From Callipepla californica brunnescens (taxonomy: Eukaryota; Chordata; Aves; Galliformes; Odontophoridae): a DNA stretch of 64,000 nt. Location of the stretch: assembly GCA_023055505.1 (NCBI GenBank), contig JALIRH010000152.1, forward strand, positions 248,001 to 312,000. The letters run 5' to 3'. Shown here one piece after another: positions 34,045 to 47,632 of this stretch. Under the pieces are notes generated by a model. The model saw only the letters and a program-made list of their open reading frames with translations. It did no database searches and was not told where the DNA came from. The translations under genes and the position numbers were made by a program. How positions within the stretch are numbered: position 1 is the stretch's first letter; each line of letters begins with the position of its first letter.

Positions 34045-37000
34045 GCTGCCCCATAGCTGCCCCATAGCCCCGCCATAGCTTCCTCTTAGATGCCCCACTG
34101 CAGCCCCATAGCTGCCTCACTGCTGCCCCATCACTGACCCACTACTGCCTCACTGCTGCCCCATAGCTTCCCAATAGCTGCCTCACCGTTGCCGCATATC
34201 TGCCCCATAGCCTCCCCACAGCCTCCTCATAGCTACCCAATAGCTGCCTCACTGGTGCACCATAGCTGCCCCAGAGCCTCGCCATAGCCTCATCATAGCT
34301 GCCCCACTGCTGCCCCATTGCTACCTCCCTGCTGCCCCATAGCCGCCCCATGGCTGTCTAATACCCGCCCCATAACTGCCCTATAGCCTCCCCGTAGCCT
34401 CCTCATAGCTGTCTCACTGCTACCCCATAGCTGCCTCATAGCCGCCCCATAGCCACCCCATAGCTTCCTCACTGCTGCCCCATAGCTGCTCCATAGCCTC
34501 CCCATAGCCTCCTCAGAGCTGCCCCATAGCTGCCCTATAGCCTCCTCATAGCTGTCCCACTGCTGCCCCATAGCTGCCCCGTGGCTGCCTCATAGCTGTC
34601 AAACTGCTGCCCCATTGACGCCCCATAGCTTCCTCACTGATGCACCATAGCTGCCCCATAGCCTCCCCATAGCCTCTTTATAGCTGCCCCACTGCTGCCC
34701 CTTAGATGCCCAATGGCTGCCTCATAGCCGCCCCGTAGCTGCCCCACTGCTGCCCCATAGCCTCCCCATAGCCTCTTCATAGCTGCCTCACTGCTGCCCC
34801 ACAGCCGCCCCATGGCTGCCTCATACCTGCCCCATAGCTGCCTCATAGCCGCTCCATAGCTGCTGCATAGGCTCCTCGGAGCTGCCCCATAGCTTCCTCA
34901 ATGCGGCCCCAGAGATGCCCAACTGCAGCCCCATGGTTGCCTCATAGCTTTTCCATAGCTGCCTCATAGCCTCCCCATAGCCGCCCCATAGCTGCCTCAC
35001 TGCAGCTTCATAGCTGCCCCGTAGTCTCCCCATAGCCTCCTCATACCTGTCCCATCGCTGCCTCTCTGCTGCCCCATAGTTGCCCCGTAGCCTCCTCATA
35101 GCTACCCCACTACTGCCCCATACCTGCCCCACTGCTGCTACATATCCACCCCATAGATGTCTCACTGGTGTCCCATTGCCACCCCATGGCTGCCTAATAG
35201 CCGCCCCATTGCTGCCCCACTGCTGCCCCATAGCTGCACCATGGCTGCCTCATAGCTGTCCAATACCTGCCCTATAGCCTACCCATAGCCTCCTCATAGC
35301 TCTCTCACTGCTTCCCCATAGTTGCCCCATGGCTGCCTTGTAGCCGCCCCATAGCTGGTCCATAGCCTCCTCTTAGCTGCCCCACTGCTGCCCCATAGCC
35401 GTTTGATGGCTGCCCCATGGCTACCCCATAGCTGCCCCACTTCTGCCCCATAGCCTCCCCATAGTCTCCTCATAGCTGCCTCACTGCTGCCCCATAGCTG
35501 CCTCATAACTGCAAAACTGCTGCCCCATTGCCGCCTCATAGCTTCCTCACTGATGCACAATAGCTGCCCCATAGCCTCCCCATAGCTTCCTCTTAGCTGC
35601 CCCACTGCAGCCCCATAGCTGCAGCACTTATGCCCCATAGCTGACCCACTACTGCCTCACTGCTGCCCCATAGCCTCCCCATAGCTGCCTCACTGCTGCC
35701 CCTAGCTGCCTCACTGGTGCCCCAGACGTACCCCATGGCTGCCCCATAGCCTCCCCATAGCTGCCTCACTGGTGCCCCAGACGTACCCCATGGCTGCCTC
35801 ATAGCCGCCCCATAGCTGCCCCATTACTGCCCCATAGCCTCCCCATACTTGCCCCATAGCTGTCTCACTGCTGACCCATAGCCACCCCATAGCTGCCTCC
35901 CTGCTCCACCATAGCTTCCCTATGTCTGCCTCATCGCCACCCCATAGCTGCCTCATAACCTCTCGATATCTGCTCCATAGCTGCCCCACTGCTGCCCCAT
36001 ACCTGCCCCATAGCCTCCCCATAGCCGTCCCATAGCTGCCTCACTGCTGCCCCATGGTGCCCAATGGCTGCCTAATAGCCGCCCGATAGCCTTGCCACTG
36101 CTTCCCAATAGCTGCCCAATAGCTGCCCCACTACTGCCCCATAGCCGCTCTATAGCTGCCTCATCGGCTTCCCATAGCCTCCTCATAGCTGCCTCATTGC
36201 TGCCTCACTGCTGCCCAATAGCTGCCCCATAGCCTCCCCATAGTCTCCTCATAGTTGCCCCACTGCTGCCCCATAGACGCCCCATAGCTGCCTCACTGCT
36301 GCTTCATAGCTGCCCCATAGCCTCCCAATTGCCTCCTCTTAGCTGCCACACCGCTGCCCCAGAGCTGCTTGATAAGTGCCTCATACCTGTCCCATAGCTG
36401 CCTCACTGCTGCCCCATAGCCTCCTCATAGCCTCCTCATATCTGCCCCACTGCTGCTCCATATCCGCCCCATAGCTGCCCGACTGCTGCCCCGTAGCCTC
36501 CCCATAGCTGCCTCACTGGTGCCCCAAAACTGCCTCACTGCTGCCCCATAGCCTCCCCATAGCCTCCTCATAGCTGCCCAACTGCTGCCCCATAGCTGCC
36601 TCACTGCTTCCCCACTACTGCCCCATAGCCTCCTCATAGCTACCTCATATCTGCCCCACTGCTGCTCCATATCCGCCCCATAGCTGCCCGACTGCTGCCC
36701 CGTAGCCTCCCCATAGCTGCCTCACTGGTGCCCCAAAACTGCCTCACTGCTGCCCCATAGCCTCCCCATAGCCTCCTCATAGCTGCCCAACTGCTGCCCC
36801 ATAGCTGCCTCACTGCTTCCCCACTACTGCCCCATAGCCTCCTCATAGCTACCTCATAGCTGCCTCACTTCTGCCCCTTACCTGCCCCACTACTTCCCCA
36901 TAGCTGCCCCACTAATGCCCCATAGCCTCTCCTGAGCCGCCACATAGCTGCCTCACTACTGCCCCATAGCTGCCCAACTGCTGCCTCATAGCTGCCAAAC

Positions 37001-39806
37001 TACTGCCCCATAGCCGCCCCAAAGCTGTTTCAAATCTGCTCCATAGCTGCCCCATAGCCTCCTCATAGCTGTTCTATAGCTAGCTCACTGCTGCCCCATA
37101 GCTGCCCCATAGCCTCCCTATAGCTTCCTCTTAGATGCCCCACTGCGGCCCCATAGCTGCAGCACTAATGCCCCATAGCTGACCCACTACTGCCTCACTG
37201 CTGCCCCATAGCTTCTCAATAGCTACCTCAACGTTGCCACATATCTGCCCCATAGCTTCCCCACAGCCTCTTCATAGCTACCCAATAGCTGCCTCACTGG
37301 TGCACCATAGCTGCCCCAGAGCCTCGCCATAGCCTCATCATAGCTGCTCCACTGCTGCCCCATTGCTACCTCCCTGCTGCCCCATAGCTGCCCCATGGCT
37401 GCCTAATAGCCGCCCAATAGCTGCCCCACTGCTGCCCCATTGATGCCTTATATCTGCCCGACTACTGCCACATAGCCACTATATACCTGCCCCATAGCCT
37501 CCCCATAGCCTCCTCATAGCTGCCCCATAGCTGCCCTCTAGCCTCCTCATAGCTGTCCCACTGCTGTCCCATAGCTGCCCCGTGACTGCCTCATAGCTGT
37601 CAAACTGCTGCCCTAAAGACGCCCCATAGCTTCCTCACTGATGCACCATAGCTGCCGCACAGCCTCTCCATAGCCTCTTTATAGCTGCCCAACTGCTGCC
37701 CCATAGCTGCCTCACTGCTTCCCCACTACTGCCCAATAGCTACCCCATAGCTGCCTCACTGCTGCCCCATATCTGCCCCACTACTTCCCCATAGCTGCCC
37801 CACTAATGCCCCATAGCTGCCCCATAGCCTCTCCTGAGCTGCCACATAGCTGCCTCACTACTGCCCCAACTGCTGCCCAACTGCTGCCTCATAGCTGCCA
37901 AACTACTGCCCCACAGCCGCCCCAAAGCTGTTTCAAATCTGCTCCATAGCTGCCCCATAGCCTCCTCATAGCTGCCCAACTGCTGCCCCATAGCTGACTC
38001 ACTGCTAACCCATAGCTGCCCCATGGCTGCCTTATAGCCGCACCATAGCTGCTTCACTGCTGCCACATATCTGACCCATAGCCGCCTCATAACTGCCTCA
38101 CTGCTGCTTCATAGCCGCCCCATAGCCTCCTCATAGCCTCCTCATATCTGCCCCACTGCTGCCACATAGCTGTCTTACTACTGCCCCATACCTGCCCCAC
38201 TGCTGCTCCATATCCGCCCCATAGCTGCCCGACTGCTGCCCCATATCTGCCCCATAGCCTCCTCATAGCTGTTCTAAAGCTAGCTCAATGCTGTCCGATA
38301 GCTGTCCCATAGCCTCCCCATAGCCTCCTCTTAACTGCCCCACTCGGCCCCATAGCTGCAGCACTAATGCCCCATAGCTGACCGACTACTCCCTCATTGC
38401 TGCCCCATAGCTTCCCCATAGCTACCTCACCGTTGCCACATATCTACCCCATATCCTCCCCACAGCCTCCTCAAAGCTACCCCATAGCTGCCTCACTGTT
38501 GCACCATAGCTGCCCCATAGCCTCTCCATACCCTCCTCATTGCTGCCCCATAGCTGCCCCATAGCTTCCCCACAGCCTCCTCATAACTGTCCCATTGGTG
38601 CCCCATAGCTGCCCCATGGCTGCCTCACTGGTGTACCATAGCTGCCCCATGGCTGCCTCACTGGTGTACCATAGCTGCCCCGTAGACTCACCATAGCCTC
38701 ATCATAGCTTCCCAACTGCTGCCCCATTGCTACCTCCCTGCTGCCCTATAGCTGCCCCATAGCTGCTCCATAGCCTCCTCATAACTGCCCCACTAATGCC
38801 CCATAGCTGCCGCACTAATGCCCCATATTTGACTCTCTACTCCCTCACTGCTGCCCCGTAGCCTCCCTATAGCTGCCTCACTGGTGCCCCATATCTGCCT
38901 CACTGGTGCCCCATAGCTGCCTCACTGGTGCCCCATAGCTGCCTCACTGGTGCCCCATAGCTGCCCCATAGCTTCCCCACAGCCTTCTCATAGCTGCCTC
39001 ACTACTTCCTCACTGCTGCCCCATAGCTTTCTCATAGCTACCCCATAGCTGCCTCACTGCTGCCCCATATCTGCCCCACTACTTCCCCATAGCTGCCCCA
39101 CTAATGCCCCATAGCTGCCACATAGCCTCTTAATAACCGTCCCATATCTGCCCCACTGCTGCTCCATTGCCTCCCCATAACCTCCTCATAGCTGACCCAT
39201 AGCTGCCCCATAGCTACCTCACTGCTGCCCCATACGTGCCCCATGGCTGCCTAATTCCCGCCCCATAGCTGCCCCACTGCTGCCTTATATCTGCCCAACT
39301 ACTGCCACATAGGCGCTCTATAGCTGCCCCATAGCCTCCCCTTAGCCTCCTCATAGCTGCCCCATAGCTAGCTCTCTGCTGCCACATAGCTTCCCCATAG
39401 CCTCCTCATAGCTGTCCCACTGCTGCCCCATAGCTGCCAAAATGCTGCCCCAAAGCCGCCCCATAGCTTCCTCACTGATGCACCATAGCTGCCCCATAGC
39501 CTCCCATAGCCTCCTTATAGCTGCCTCACTGCTACTCCATAGCTCCATCACTGCTTCCTCATAGCTGCCCCACTACTGCCTCATAGCTGCTTGATGGCTG
39601 CCTAATAGCCGCCCCATACCTGCCCCACTCTTGCCCCATAACTGCCCCATGGCTACCCTTAGAGCTGCCCCACTTCTGTCCCATAGCTGCCCCATAGCTG
39701 CCCCACTGCTGCCCCGTGGCTGCCTCATTTCTGCCCCATACCTGCCTTACTGCAGCCCCATAGCCACCCCATAGCTGCCTCATATCCTCCCCATAGCCTC
39801 CTCATA
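34045..39806. repeat. 11-bp minisatellite array, left block
   Basis: Units are GCTGCCCCATA with common variants GCCTCCCCATA, GCTGCCTCACT and GCCTCCTCATA. Longer tandem copies exist: 36441-36649 is repeated almost exactly at 36650-36858, an offset of 209 bp or 19 units. Others link 34093-34400 with about 37130-37420, and 36890-37060 with about 37780-37960. The minus strand is stop-poor in every frame, giving many ORFs with an 11-residue pattern rich in Gly, Ala, Trp and Gln. Confidence 0.95.
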
Positions 39807-40647
39807 GATGTTACAAGTGCTAGGGGAAAAAAGAGAGCGCCGCGCGGCCCCGGAATCCTGCCCCGCCCCTCCCCCGCTGCCGCTGCCGCTGCCGCTGCCC
39901 CTGCCCAGCCCCACCCCCAAAGCTCACAGTGCCTCCCGTACAGCCGCCGCCGCCGCTCCAACGTGCGGTTTCCGCGGCAACGGAGCCGCCGCCGCCGCCG
40001 CCGCTCCAACGCGCGGTTTCCGCAGTTTCCGCAGTTTCCGCGGTTCCCACGGCAACGGAGCCGCCGCCGCCGCCGCCGCCGCTCCAACGCGCGGTTTCCG
40101 CGGTTTCCGCGGCGCCGCCACCGCCGCCGCCATAGTACTCCACCGCTCCGTTCATCTGCGGGGGGGGGGGGACTTCCGTTTCCGGCTTCCGGGACCGGCG
40201 CACGCGTAGTGCTATTCCCAGAGCCGCGCGCAGTGGGGGTGGGGCTGTTCGGCCATGGCGTTGGCGGGGGGGGAGGTCGCGCAACGTGGAGCTCCTGGGG
40301 GAGCTACAGCGGCTGCTCGCGCACACGCAGGTGGGAAAGGGGAGGGGGGGAGGAGTGGGGTGGCGGAGGGAGAAGGGGGGAATAGGGTGTGGGTGGGGTG
40401 GGGCGGAGTTGGGTGAGGGACGGGGATGTGGGGCTGGGGTTGGGGCTAATGGGGCTCGATGCTCGGTTCTAAGTCCGGGTGCTCAGTTAGGGGTCTGAAG
40501 GCTCTGTTATGGGGCTGGGGCTGCAGATGTGGGGTCGGGGTTGTGGGTCCGGGGCCGTCGATGTGGGGGAGGGATCAGCCAGTCCTCATTGGTGGGCAAC
40601 CATGGAAGGGGCGAGGACTCCAACAAAAGAAGCGGGGGGAAACCAGC
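39807..40647 (+). promoter_or_regulatory. SGF29: CpG island with SGF29 promoter and first exon
   Basis: An island of very CpG-rich unique sequence lies inside the minisatellite. It holds three tandem blocks of (CCG)n plus CCAACGCGCGGTTTCCGCGG (about 39950-40130), a G run at 40160-40171, and ETS-type CTTCCG/TTCCGG motifs at 40172-40194, 60-80 bp before the SGF29 ATG. No TATA box is obvious, as expected for a housekeeping promoter. A G-rich intron follows from 40331. On minus, an ATGGCGGCGGCGG frame (40133 to 39924) runs through the CCG blocks but is low complexity. Confidence 0.75.
40255..40330 (+). CDS. SGF29: SGF29 (CCDC101) exon 1, with +1 frameshift
   Basis: SGF29 is the tandem-Tudor H3K4me3 reader of the SAGA/ATAC histone acetyltransferase complexes. 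The ATG at 40255 opens MALAGG. After dropping one base from the G8 run at 40266-40273, the frame becomes RNVELLGELQRLLAHTQ and ends at a CAG/GTGGGA donor. That is 25 codons, the length and pattern I recall for the vertebrate first exon (MAL...SR..ELL.EL......TQ). As written, the extra G puts the frame out. This may be an assembly error in a homopolymer or a true inactivating change. Exon 2 is not found downstream. Confidence 0.7.
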
Positions 40648-43600
40648 AGCCCCACTGCTGCCCCATAGCCTCCTCATAGCTGCCCCACTGCAGCCCCATA
40701 GCTGCCCCATGGCTGCCCCACTGCTGCCCCGCTGCCACCCCATAGCCACCCCACTGCTGCCCCATAGCTGCCCCACTACTGCCTCATAGTGGCCCCATAG
40801 CCTCCTCAGAGCTGCCCGATAGCTGCCTCATAGCCACCAGATAGCCGCCCCATAGCTGCTCCATAGCCTCCCCATAGCCTCCTCATAGCTGCAACACTGC
40901 TGCACCATAGCTGCTCCATGGCTGTATAATAGCCGCCCGATAGCTGCCCCACGGCTTCCCAATAGCTGCCCAATAGCTGCCCGACTACTGCCACATAGCC
41001 GCTCTATACCTGCCCAATAGCCTCCTCATAGCTGTCCCACTGCAGCCCCATACCTGCCCCATGGCTGCCCCATTGCTGCCACATAGCCACCCCACTGCTG
41101 CCCCATAGCTGCCCCACTACTGCCTCATAGCGGCCTCATAGCCTCCTCAGAGCTGCCCGATATCTGCATCACTGCTGCCCCATAGCCGCCCCATAGCTGC
41201 CCCACTGCTAACTTATAGTTGCCCCACTACTGCCCCATAGCTTCCCCACTGCTGCTCCACAGCCGCCCCAAAGCCTGCTCATAGCTGCCCCACTGCTGCC
41301 CCATATCTGCCTCATGGCTGCCTCATAGCCGCACCATAGCTGCCCCACTGCTGCCCCGTGTCTGCCTCATGGCTGCCTCATAGCCGCACCATAGCTGCCC
41401 CACTGCTGTCCCATAGCTGCCCTATAGCTTCCTCGTAGCTGCCCCACTGCTGCCCCATAGATGCAAAATGGCTGCCTCATAGCCGCTCCGTAGCTGCCCC
41501 ACTGCTGCCCTATAGCATTTCCATAGCCTCTTCATAGCTGCCTCACTGCTGCCCCACAGCCACCCCATGGCTGCCTCATACCTGCCCCATAGCTGCCTCC
41601 TAGCCGCTCCATACATGCCCCATAGTCTCCCTATAGCGTCCTCATTGCTGCCCCACTACTGCCCCATAGCTGCCCCACTACTGCGTTATTGCTGCCCCAC
41701 TGCTGCCCCATAGCTGCCCCATAACGTCCTCATAGCTGCCTTATAGCTGCCCCATACCTGCCTCACTGCTGCCCAATAGGTGCCCAAAGGCTGCCTAATA
41801 GCCGCCCCATAGCTGCCCCACTGCTTCCCAATAGCTGCCTTATATCTGCCCGACTGCTGCCCCATAGCTGCCTCATAGCCTCCCCATAGTCTCCTCATAG
41901 TTGCCCACACTGCTGCCCCATAGCCTTCCCATAGCTGCCTTAGCTGCCCCACTGCTGCCCCATATCTGCCCCATAGCCTCCTCAAGGCCTCCTCATAGCT
42001 AACCCATAGCTGCCTCACTCGTGCCCCATAGCTGCCTCTCTGCTGCCCCATAGCTGCCCCATAGCCTCCTCATAGCTGCCTCACTGCTGCCCCATATCTG
42101 CCCAACTTCTGCCTAATTGCTGCCTCACTGCTGCACCATAGCTGCCCTACGGCTGCCTCATAGTTGCCCCATAGCTGTCTCATAGCCACCCGATAGCTGC
42201 CTCCATAGCCTTCTCGTAGCTTCCTTACTGCTGCCCCATAGCTGCACCGTGGCTGCCCCATAACTGCACCGTGGCTGCCTCATAGCCGTTACATATCTGC
42301 CCCATAGCCTCCCCATAGCCTCCCCATAGCTTCCTCATAGCTGCCTCACTGCTACCCCATAGCTCCCTCGCTGCTTCCCCATAGGTGCCCCATGGCTACC
42401 TCATAGCTGCCCCACTGCTGTCCCATAGCTGCCCCATGGCTGCCTCATAGCCACCCCATAGCTGACCCACTGCTGCCTCATAGCCACCCCATAGCTGACC
42501 CACTGCTGCCTCATAGCTGCTCCACTACTGCCCCATAGCTGCCTCACTGGTTTTTCATACCTACCCCATGGCTGCCTCATAACCTCACCATAGCTGCCCC
42601 ACTACTGCCCCATAGCCACCCCGTCGCTGCCCCATAGCCTCCCCATACTTGCCCCATAGCTGTCTCACTGCTGCCCCATAGCTGCCCCATGGCTGCCTCA
42701 TAGCCGTCCAATAGCTGCCCGACTACTGCCCCATAGCTGCCTCATAGCCTCCCCATAGTCTCCTCATAGTTGCCCACACTGCTGCCCCATAGCCTCCCCA
42801 TAGCTGCCTTAGCTGCCCCACTGCTGCACCACATCTGCCCCATAGCCTCCTCATAGCTGACCCATAGCTGCTTGATAAGTGCCTCATACCTGTTGTATAA
42901 CTGCCTCACTGCTGCCCCATAGCTGCCCCATAGTTTCCTCAGAGCCTCCTCATATTTGCCCCACTGCTGCCCCGTAGCTGCCTTACTACTGCCCCATACC
43001 TGCCTCACTGCTGCCCCATAGCTTCCCCGTCGCTGCCTCATAGCCGCCCCATTGCTGCCCCATGGCTTCCCAATAGCATCCTCAAAGCTGCCCCATTGCT
43101 TCCCCTTAGCTTCCTCACTGCTGCCCCATAGCTACCCCACTACTGCCCCATAGCCGCCCCGTAGCCTCAAAGCTGCCCCACTGCTGCCCCATGGCTGCCT
43201 CTTTGTTGCCCCATACCTGCCCCACTGCTGCCCTATAGCCACCCCATAGCTGCCTCACTTCTGCCCCATAACTGCCTCATATCCTCCCCATAGCCTCCTC
43301 ATAGATGCCTCACTGCGACACAATAGCTGCCCCACAGCTGCCCCATAGCTGCCTCACTGCAGCCCCACAGCTACTTTTTGTCTGCCTCAAAGATGCCCCA
43401 TAGCTTCCTCATGGCCTTCCCATAGTCTCATCATAGCTGCCCCACTGCTGCCCCATAGCTGCCTTACTACTGCCCCTTGCTGCCCCAAGGCTCGCTTATA
43501 GCTACACCATAGCTGTTTCACTACTGCCACATAGCTGCCCCATGGCTGCCCCATAGCTGCTCAACTGCTGCCCCATAGTCGCCCCATAGCTGCCCCACTG

Positions 43601-44590
43601 CTGCCCCATACCTGCTTCATAGCCTCCCCATAGTCTCCTCCTGCTACCCCACTGCTGCCCCATAGCTGCTCCATAGCCTCTCAAGAGACTCCTCATAGCT
43701 GCCCCACTTCAGCCCCATAGCCGCCCCATAGCTGCCTCACTGCTGCCCCATTGCCACCCCATGGCTGCCTAATAGCCGCCCCATAGCTGTCCCACTGCTG
43801 CCCCATAGCTGCCTTATAGGTGCCCCACTACTGCCACATTGCCGCTCTATAGCTGCCCCATAGCCACCCCATAGCTGCCCCCATAGCCTTCTCAATAGCT
43901 TCCTTACTGCTGCCCATAGCTGCCCCACTGCTGCCCCATAGCTGCACCGTGGCTGCCCCATAGCCTCCCCATAGCCTCATCATAGCTGCCTCACTGCTAC
44001 CCCATAGCTCCCTCGCTGCTTCCCCATAGCTGCCCCATGGCTACCTCATAGCTGCCCCATAGCTGCCCCACTACTGCCCCGTAGCCACCCCATAGCTGCC
44101 TCACTGCTCCCCCATAGCTACATTTTGTCTGCCTCAGAGCTGCCCCATCGCTTCCCCATGGCCTTCCCATAGCCTCGTCATAGCTGCCAAACTACTGACC
44201 CATAGCTGCTTCACTACTGCCCCATAGCTGCCCAATGGCTTCCCCATAGCCGCCCTATAGCTGCCCAACTACTGCCCCATAGCCTCCCCATAGCTGCCTC
44301 ACTGCTCCCCCATAGCTGCCCCATGTCTGCCTCATCGCCGCCCCATAGCTGCCCCATAGCCTCTCGATAGCTGACCCATAGCTGCCCCATAGCCTCCTCA
44401 TAGCTGCCTCACTGCTGCCTGATTGCTGCCTCACTTCTGCCCCATAGCTGCCCAATGGCTTCCTCATAGCCGCCCCATAGCTGCCCCACTGCTGCCCCAT
44501 AGCTGCCTTATAGCTGCCCTACTACTGCCCCATAGCTGCCCCACTGCTGCCCAATAGCTGCCCCATAGCTTCCCCATAGCCTCCTCATAC
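40648..44590. repeat. 11-bp minisatellite array, right block
   Basis: The same GCTGCCCCATA family resumes about 320 bp after SGF29 exon 1 and continues to CCTCCTCATA at 44590. It would lie within SGF29 intron 1. I read it for unique islands that might be exons and saw only point variants, such as CTACTTTTTGTCTGCC near 43370 and its relative near 44115. Confidence 0.95.
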
Positions 44591-46883
44591 CTTTCTTTTC
44601 TCTTATTCTGGCATTCTGACATTCTGACATTGTGACATTCTGAGATACTCTCATTGTCACATTGCAACATTGTTACATTCTAATATTCTCCCATTCTGAA
44701 CTTCTGGAATTATGACAACCTGCCATTGTGACATTCTCCCATTCTGACATTATGACATTCTAATATTCTCACATTCTGAAGTTCTGGCATTATGACAACC
44801 TGCCCTTGTGCTATTTTCACATTCTGACATTCTGACATTCTAGCATTGTGACATAGTGACATTCTGGAATTGTGACAACCTGTCATTCTGACATTCTGTC
44901 ATTGTGATACTCTCACATTCTGCTATTGTGACATTCAGATATTTGGACATTCTGAAATTCTGGAATTGTGACATTCTGAAATTCTGGAAATGTGACTGCA
45001 AAATTCTGATACTGTGAAATTCTGACTCTCTCTCATTGTGACATTGTGAGATTCTCACATCGTGGCATTGTGGCATTCTCACTTTCTCACGTTCTGACAT
45101 GTTAACATTGTGACATTCTAACATTCTCTCATTGTGATTTTCGGCCATATTTATCATCTGACATTGTGACGTTCTGTCACAGTCATATGTTGTCATTGTG
45201 ACATTCTATCTTCATGACATACTGATATTGTGACTTTGTGGCATTGTGATACACTGACATTCTGAAATTGTGGCAATCTGTCATTGTGACTCTGTGACAT
45301 TCTCCAATTCTGACATTCTCACATTCTAACGTTCTCACATTGTGTCATTCGGTCATTGTCATATTCTCACTTTCTGATATTCTCTCATTGTGATATCGTG
45401 ACGTTGTGACAATTTGACATTCTGACATTAAGACATTCCGACATCATGAGATTCTCTCTTTCTCTCATTCTGACATTTTGACATTGTGACATTCTCACTT
45501 TCTCATATTCTGCCATTCTGATATTCTGGCATTGTGACATTCTGAGATACTCACATTGTAACATTGTGACATTGTGACATTCTAATATTCTCACCTTCTG
45601 AAGTTCTGGCATTATGACAATCTGCCATTGTGATATTCTCACTTTCTGATATTATGACATTCTAGCGTTGTGACATAGTGAAATTGTGACATTGTGACAT
45701 TCAGACATGTTGACATTCTGAAATTCTGGAATTGTGACAACCTGTCATTCTCACATTGTGACAATGCAACATTCTGATATTGTGACATGATGACATTGTG
45801 ACACTGTGACATTCTGAAATTCTAACTCTCCCTCATTCTGACGTTCAGACATTCTCACATTGTGACATTGTAAAACTCTGACTCTCTCTCATGGTGACAT
45901 TCAGACATTCACACATTTTGACATTCTGACATTCTGACATTCTGGCATTCTGACATTCTCACAATGTGTCATTCGGTCATTGTCATATTCTCACTTTCTG
46001 ATATTCTCTCATTGTGATATTGTGACGTTGTGACAATTTGACATTCTGACGTTAAGACATTCTGACATCATGACATTCTCTCTTTCCCTCATTCTGACAT
46101 TTTGACATTGTGACATTCTGAGATACTCTCATGGTGACATTGTTCCATTGTGGCATTCTAATATTCTCACCTTCTGATGTTCTGGCATTATGACAATCTG
46201 CCATTGTGATGTTCTCACCTTGTGACATTGTGACATTCTAGCATTTTGACAATGCGTCATTCTGACGTTGTGACATAGTGACATTCTGGAATTTGGAAAA
46301 TCTTTCATTCTGACATTCTGTCATTGTGACATTCTCAGAATCTGACATTGTGACATTCTGATATTTTCACATTCTGAAATTCTGTAATCGTGACAATCTG
46401 TCATTCTCCCATTGTGGTATTTGTGACGTTCTTACACTGTTACATATTGATATTCTGACATTGAGACATTGCGACATTGTGACATAGTGATATTCTGTCA
46501 TTCTGACATTTTGACATTCTCACATTCTCACTTTCTTACATTGTGACACTCGGTCATTGTGATATTCTCTCTTTTTCATCTCCTCTTATTGTGACTTTCT
46601 GACACAGTCATATTCCCTAATCTTGTAGTTGTGACACAGTGAAGATTTGACATTCTGACATTAAGACACTCTGACATCATGACATTCTCACTTTCTCCCA
46701 TTCTGACATGTTGACATTGTTGCATTCTAACATTCTCTCATTGCTATATTCTGACATATTTCTATTCTGTCATTGTGACATTCTCTCACAGACACATGCT
46801 GCCATTTTGACATTCTATCATTGTGACATTCTGACATTGTGACATTCTGAGATACTCTCATGGTGACATTCTGACATTCTAAT

Positions 46884-47216
46884 TGTATGGGAACTGTTGA
46901 ATCATGGCCTGAACCACTGATTGATCACCTGAGGCAAGCCCTGAGTCAGCTGCAGGGGCACAAGTGAGTGTGATTGGAAGGGGTGGAGTTTGACTCCACC
47001 TCTGCCAAGACCCCATTTAAGGGCTGACCTCCAGCAGGGAAGGTTCTCTTGTTAGAGATCCCTCCCTTTTGGAGTTATTAGCGAGCCTCGACCATCATCA
47101 AGGTGAGCTCCTCTCTTTTCTTCTTGTTTGTATACCATTTTCTTAAGCCTACCTAAAATATACCGCCTTTCGCACAATTTCCATGGAGTGCTTTTTTGGG
47201 GGTTATTTGCCCTATA
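46884..47216 (+). mobile_element. 333-bp LTR-like insertion with a 5-bp target duplication
   Basis: Unique sequence starting TGTATGGG and ending CCCTATA, flanked by CTAAT at 46879-46883 and 47217-47221. The uninterrupted octamer sequence CATTCTAATATTCT occurs elsewhere in the array, which supports a clean insertion. A TATA-like ATTTAAG lies near 47017. The short inverted ends and small size suggest a solo LTR, but the terminus is not the usual CA, so the class is open. Confidence 0.65.
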
Positions 47217-47632
47217 CTAATATTCTGACTTTCTCACATCGTGACATTCAGTCACTGTCATAATTCTCACTTTCTGATATTCTCTTACTGTGCTATTGTG
47301 GCATTGTGACAAGTTGACATTCTGACTTCATGACATTCTCTCTTTCCCTCATTCTGATATTCTGACATTGGGACATTCTCACTTTCTCGTATTCTGACAT
47401 TCTGATATATCAATAATCTGTAATTGCGACATTCTCTCATTGTGGCATTGTGACATTCTCTCATTCTGACACTGAAATTCTGAGATTTGTGATATTGTGA
47501 CGTTCTCATACTGTGACATTCAGGCACTCTCACATTGGTTCATTCTGACGTTATGACATTTTGATGTTGTGATATTCACTCACTCCCATTCTGGCGTTTT
47601 CACATTCTGACATTCTCACAATCTGGCATTCT

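Noticed and set aside
39924..40133. Ala/Pro-rich minus ORF in the CpG island as a divergent gene
   Set aside because: It is generated by the (CCG)n units. There is no visible splice donor or recognisable protein sequence beyond the repeats.
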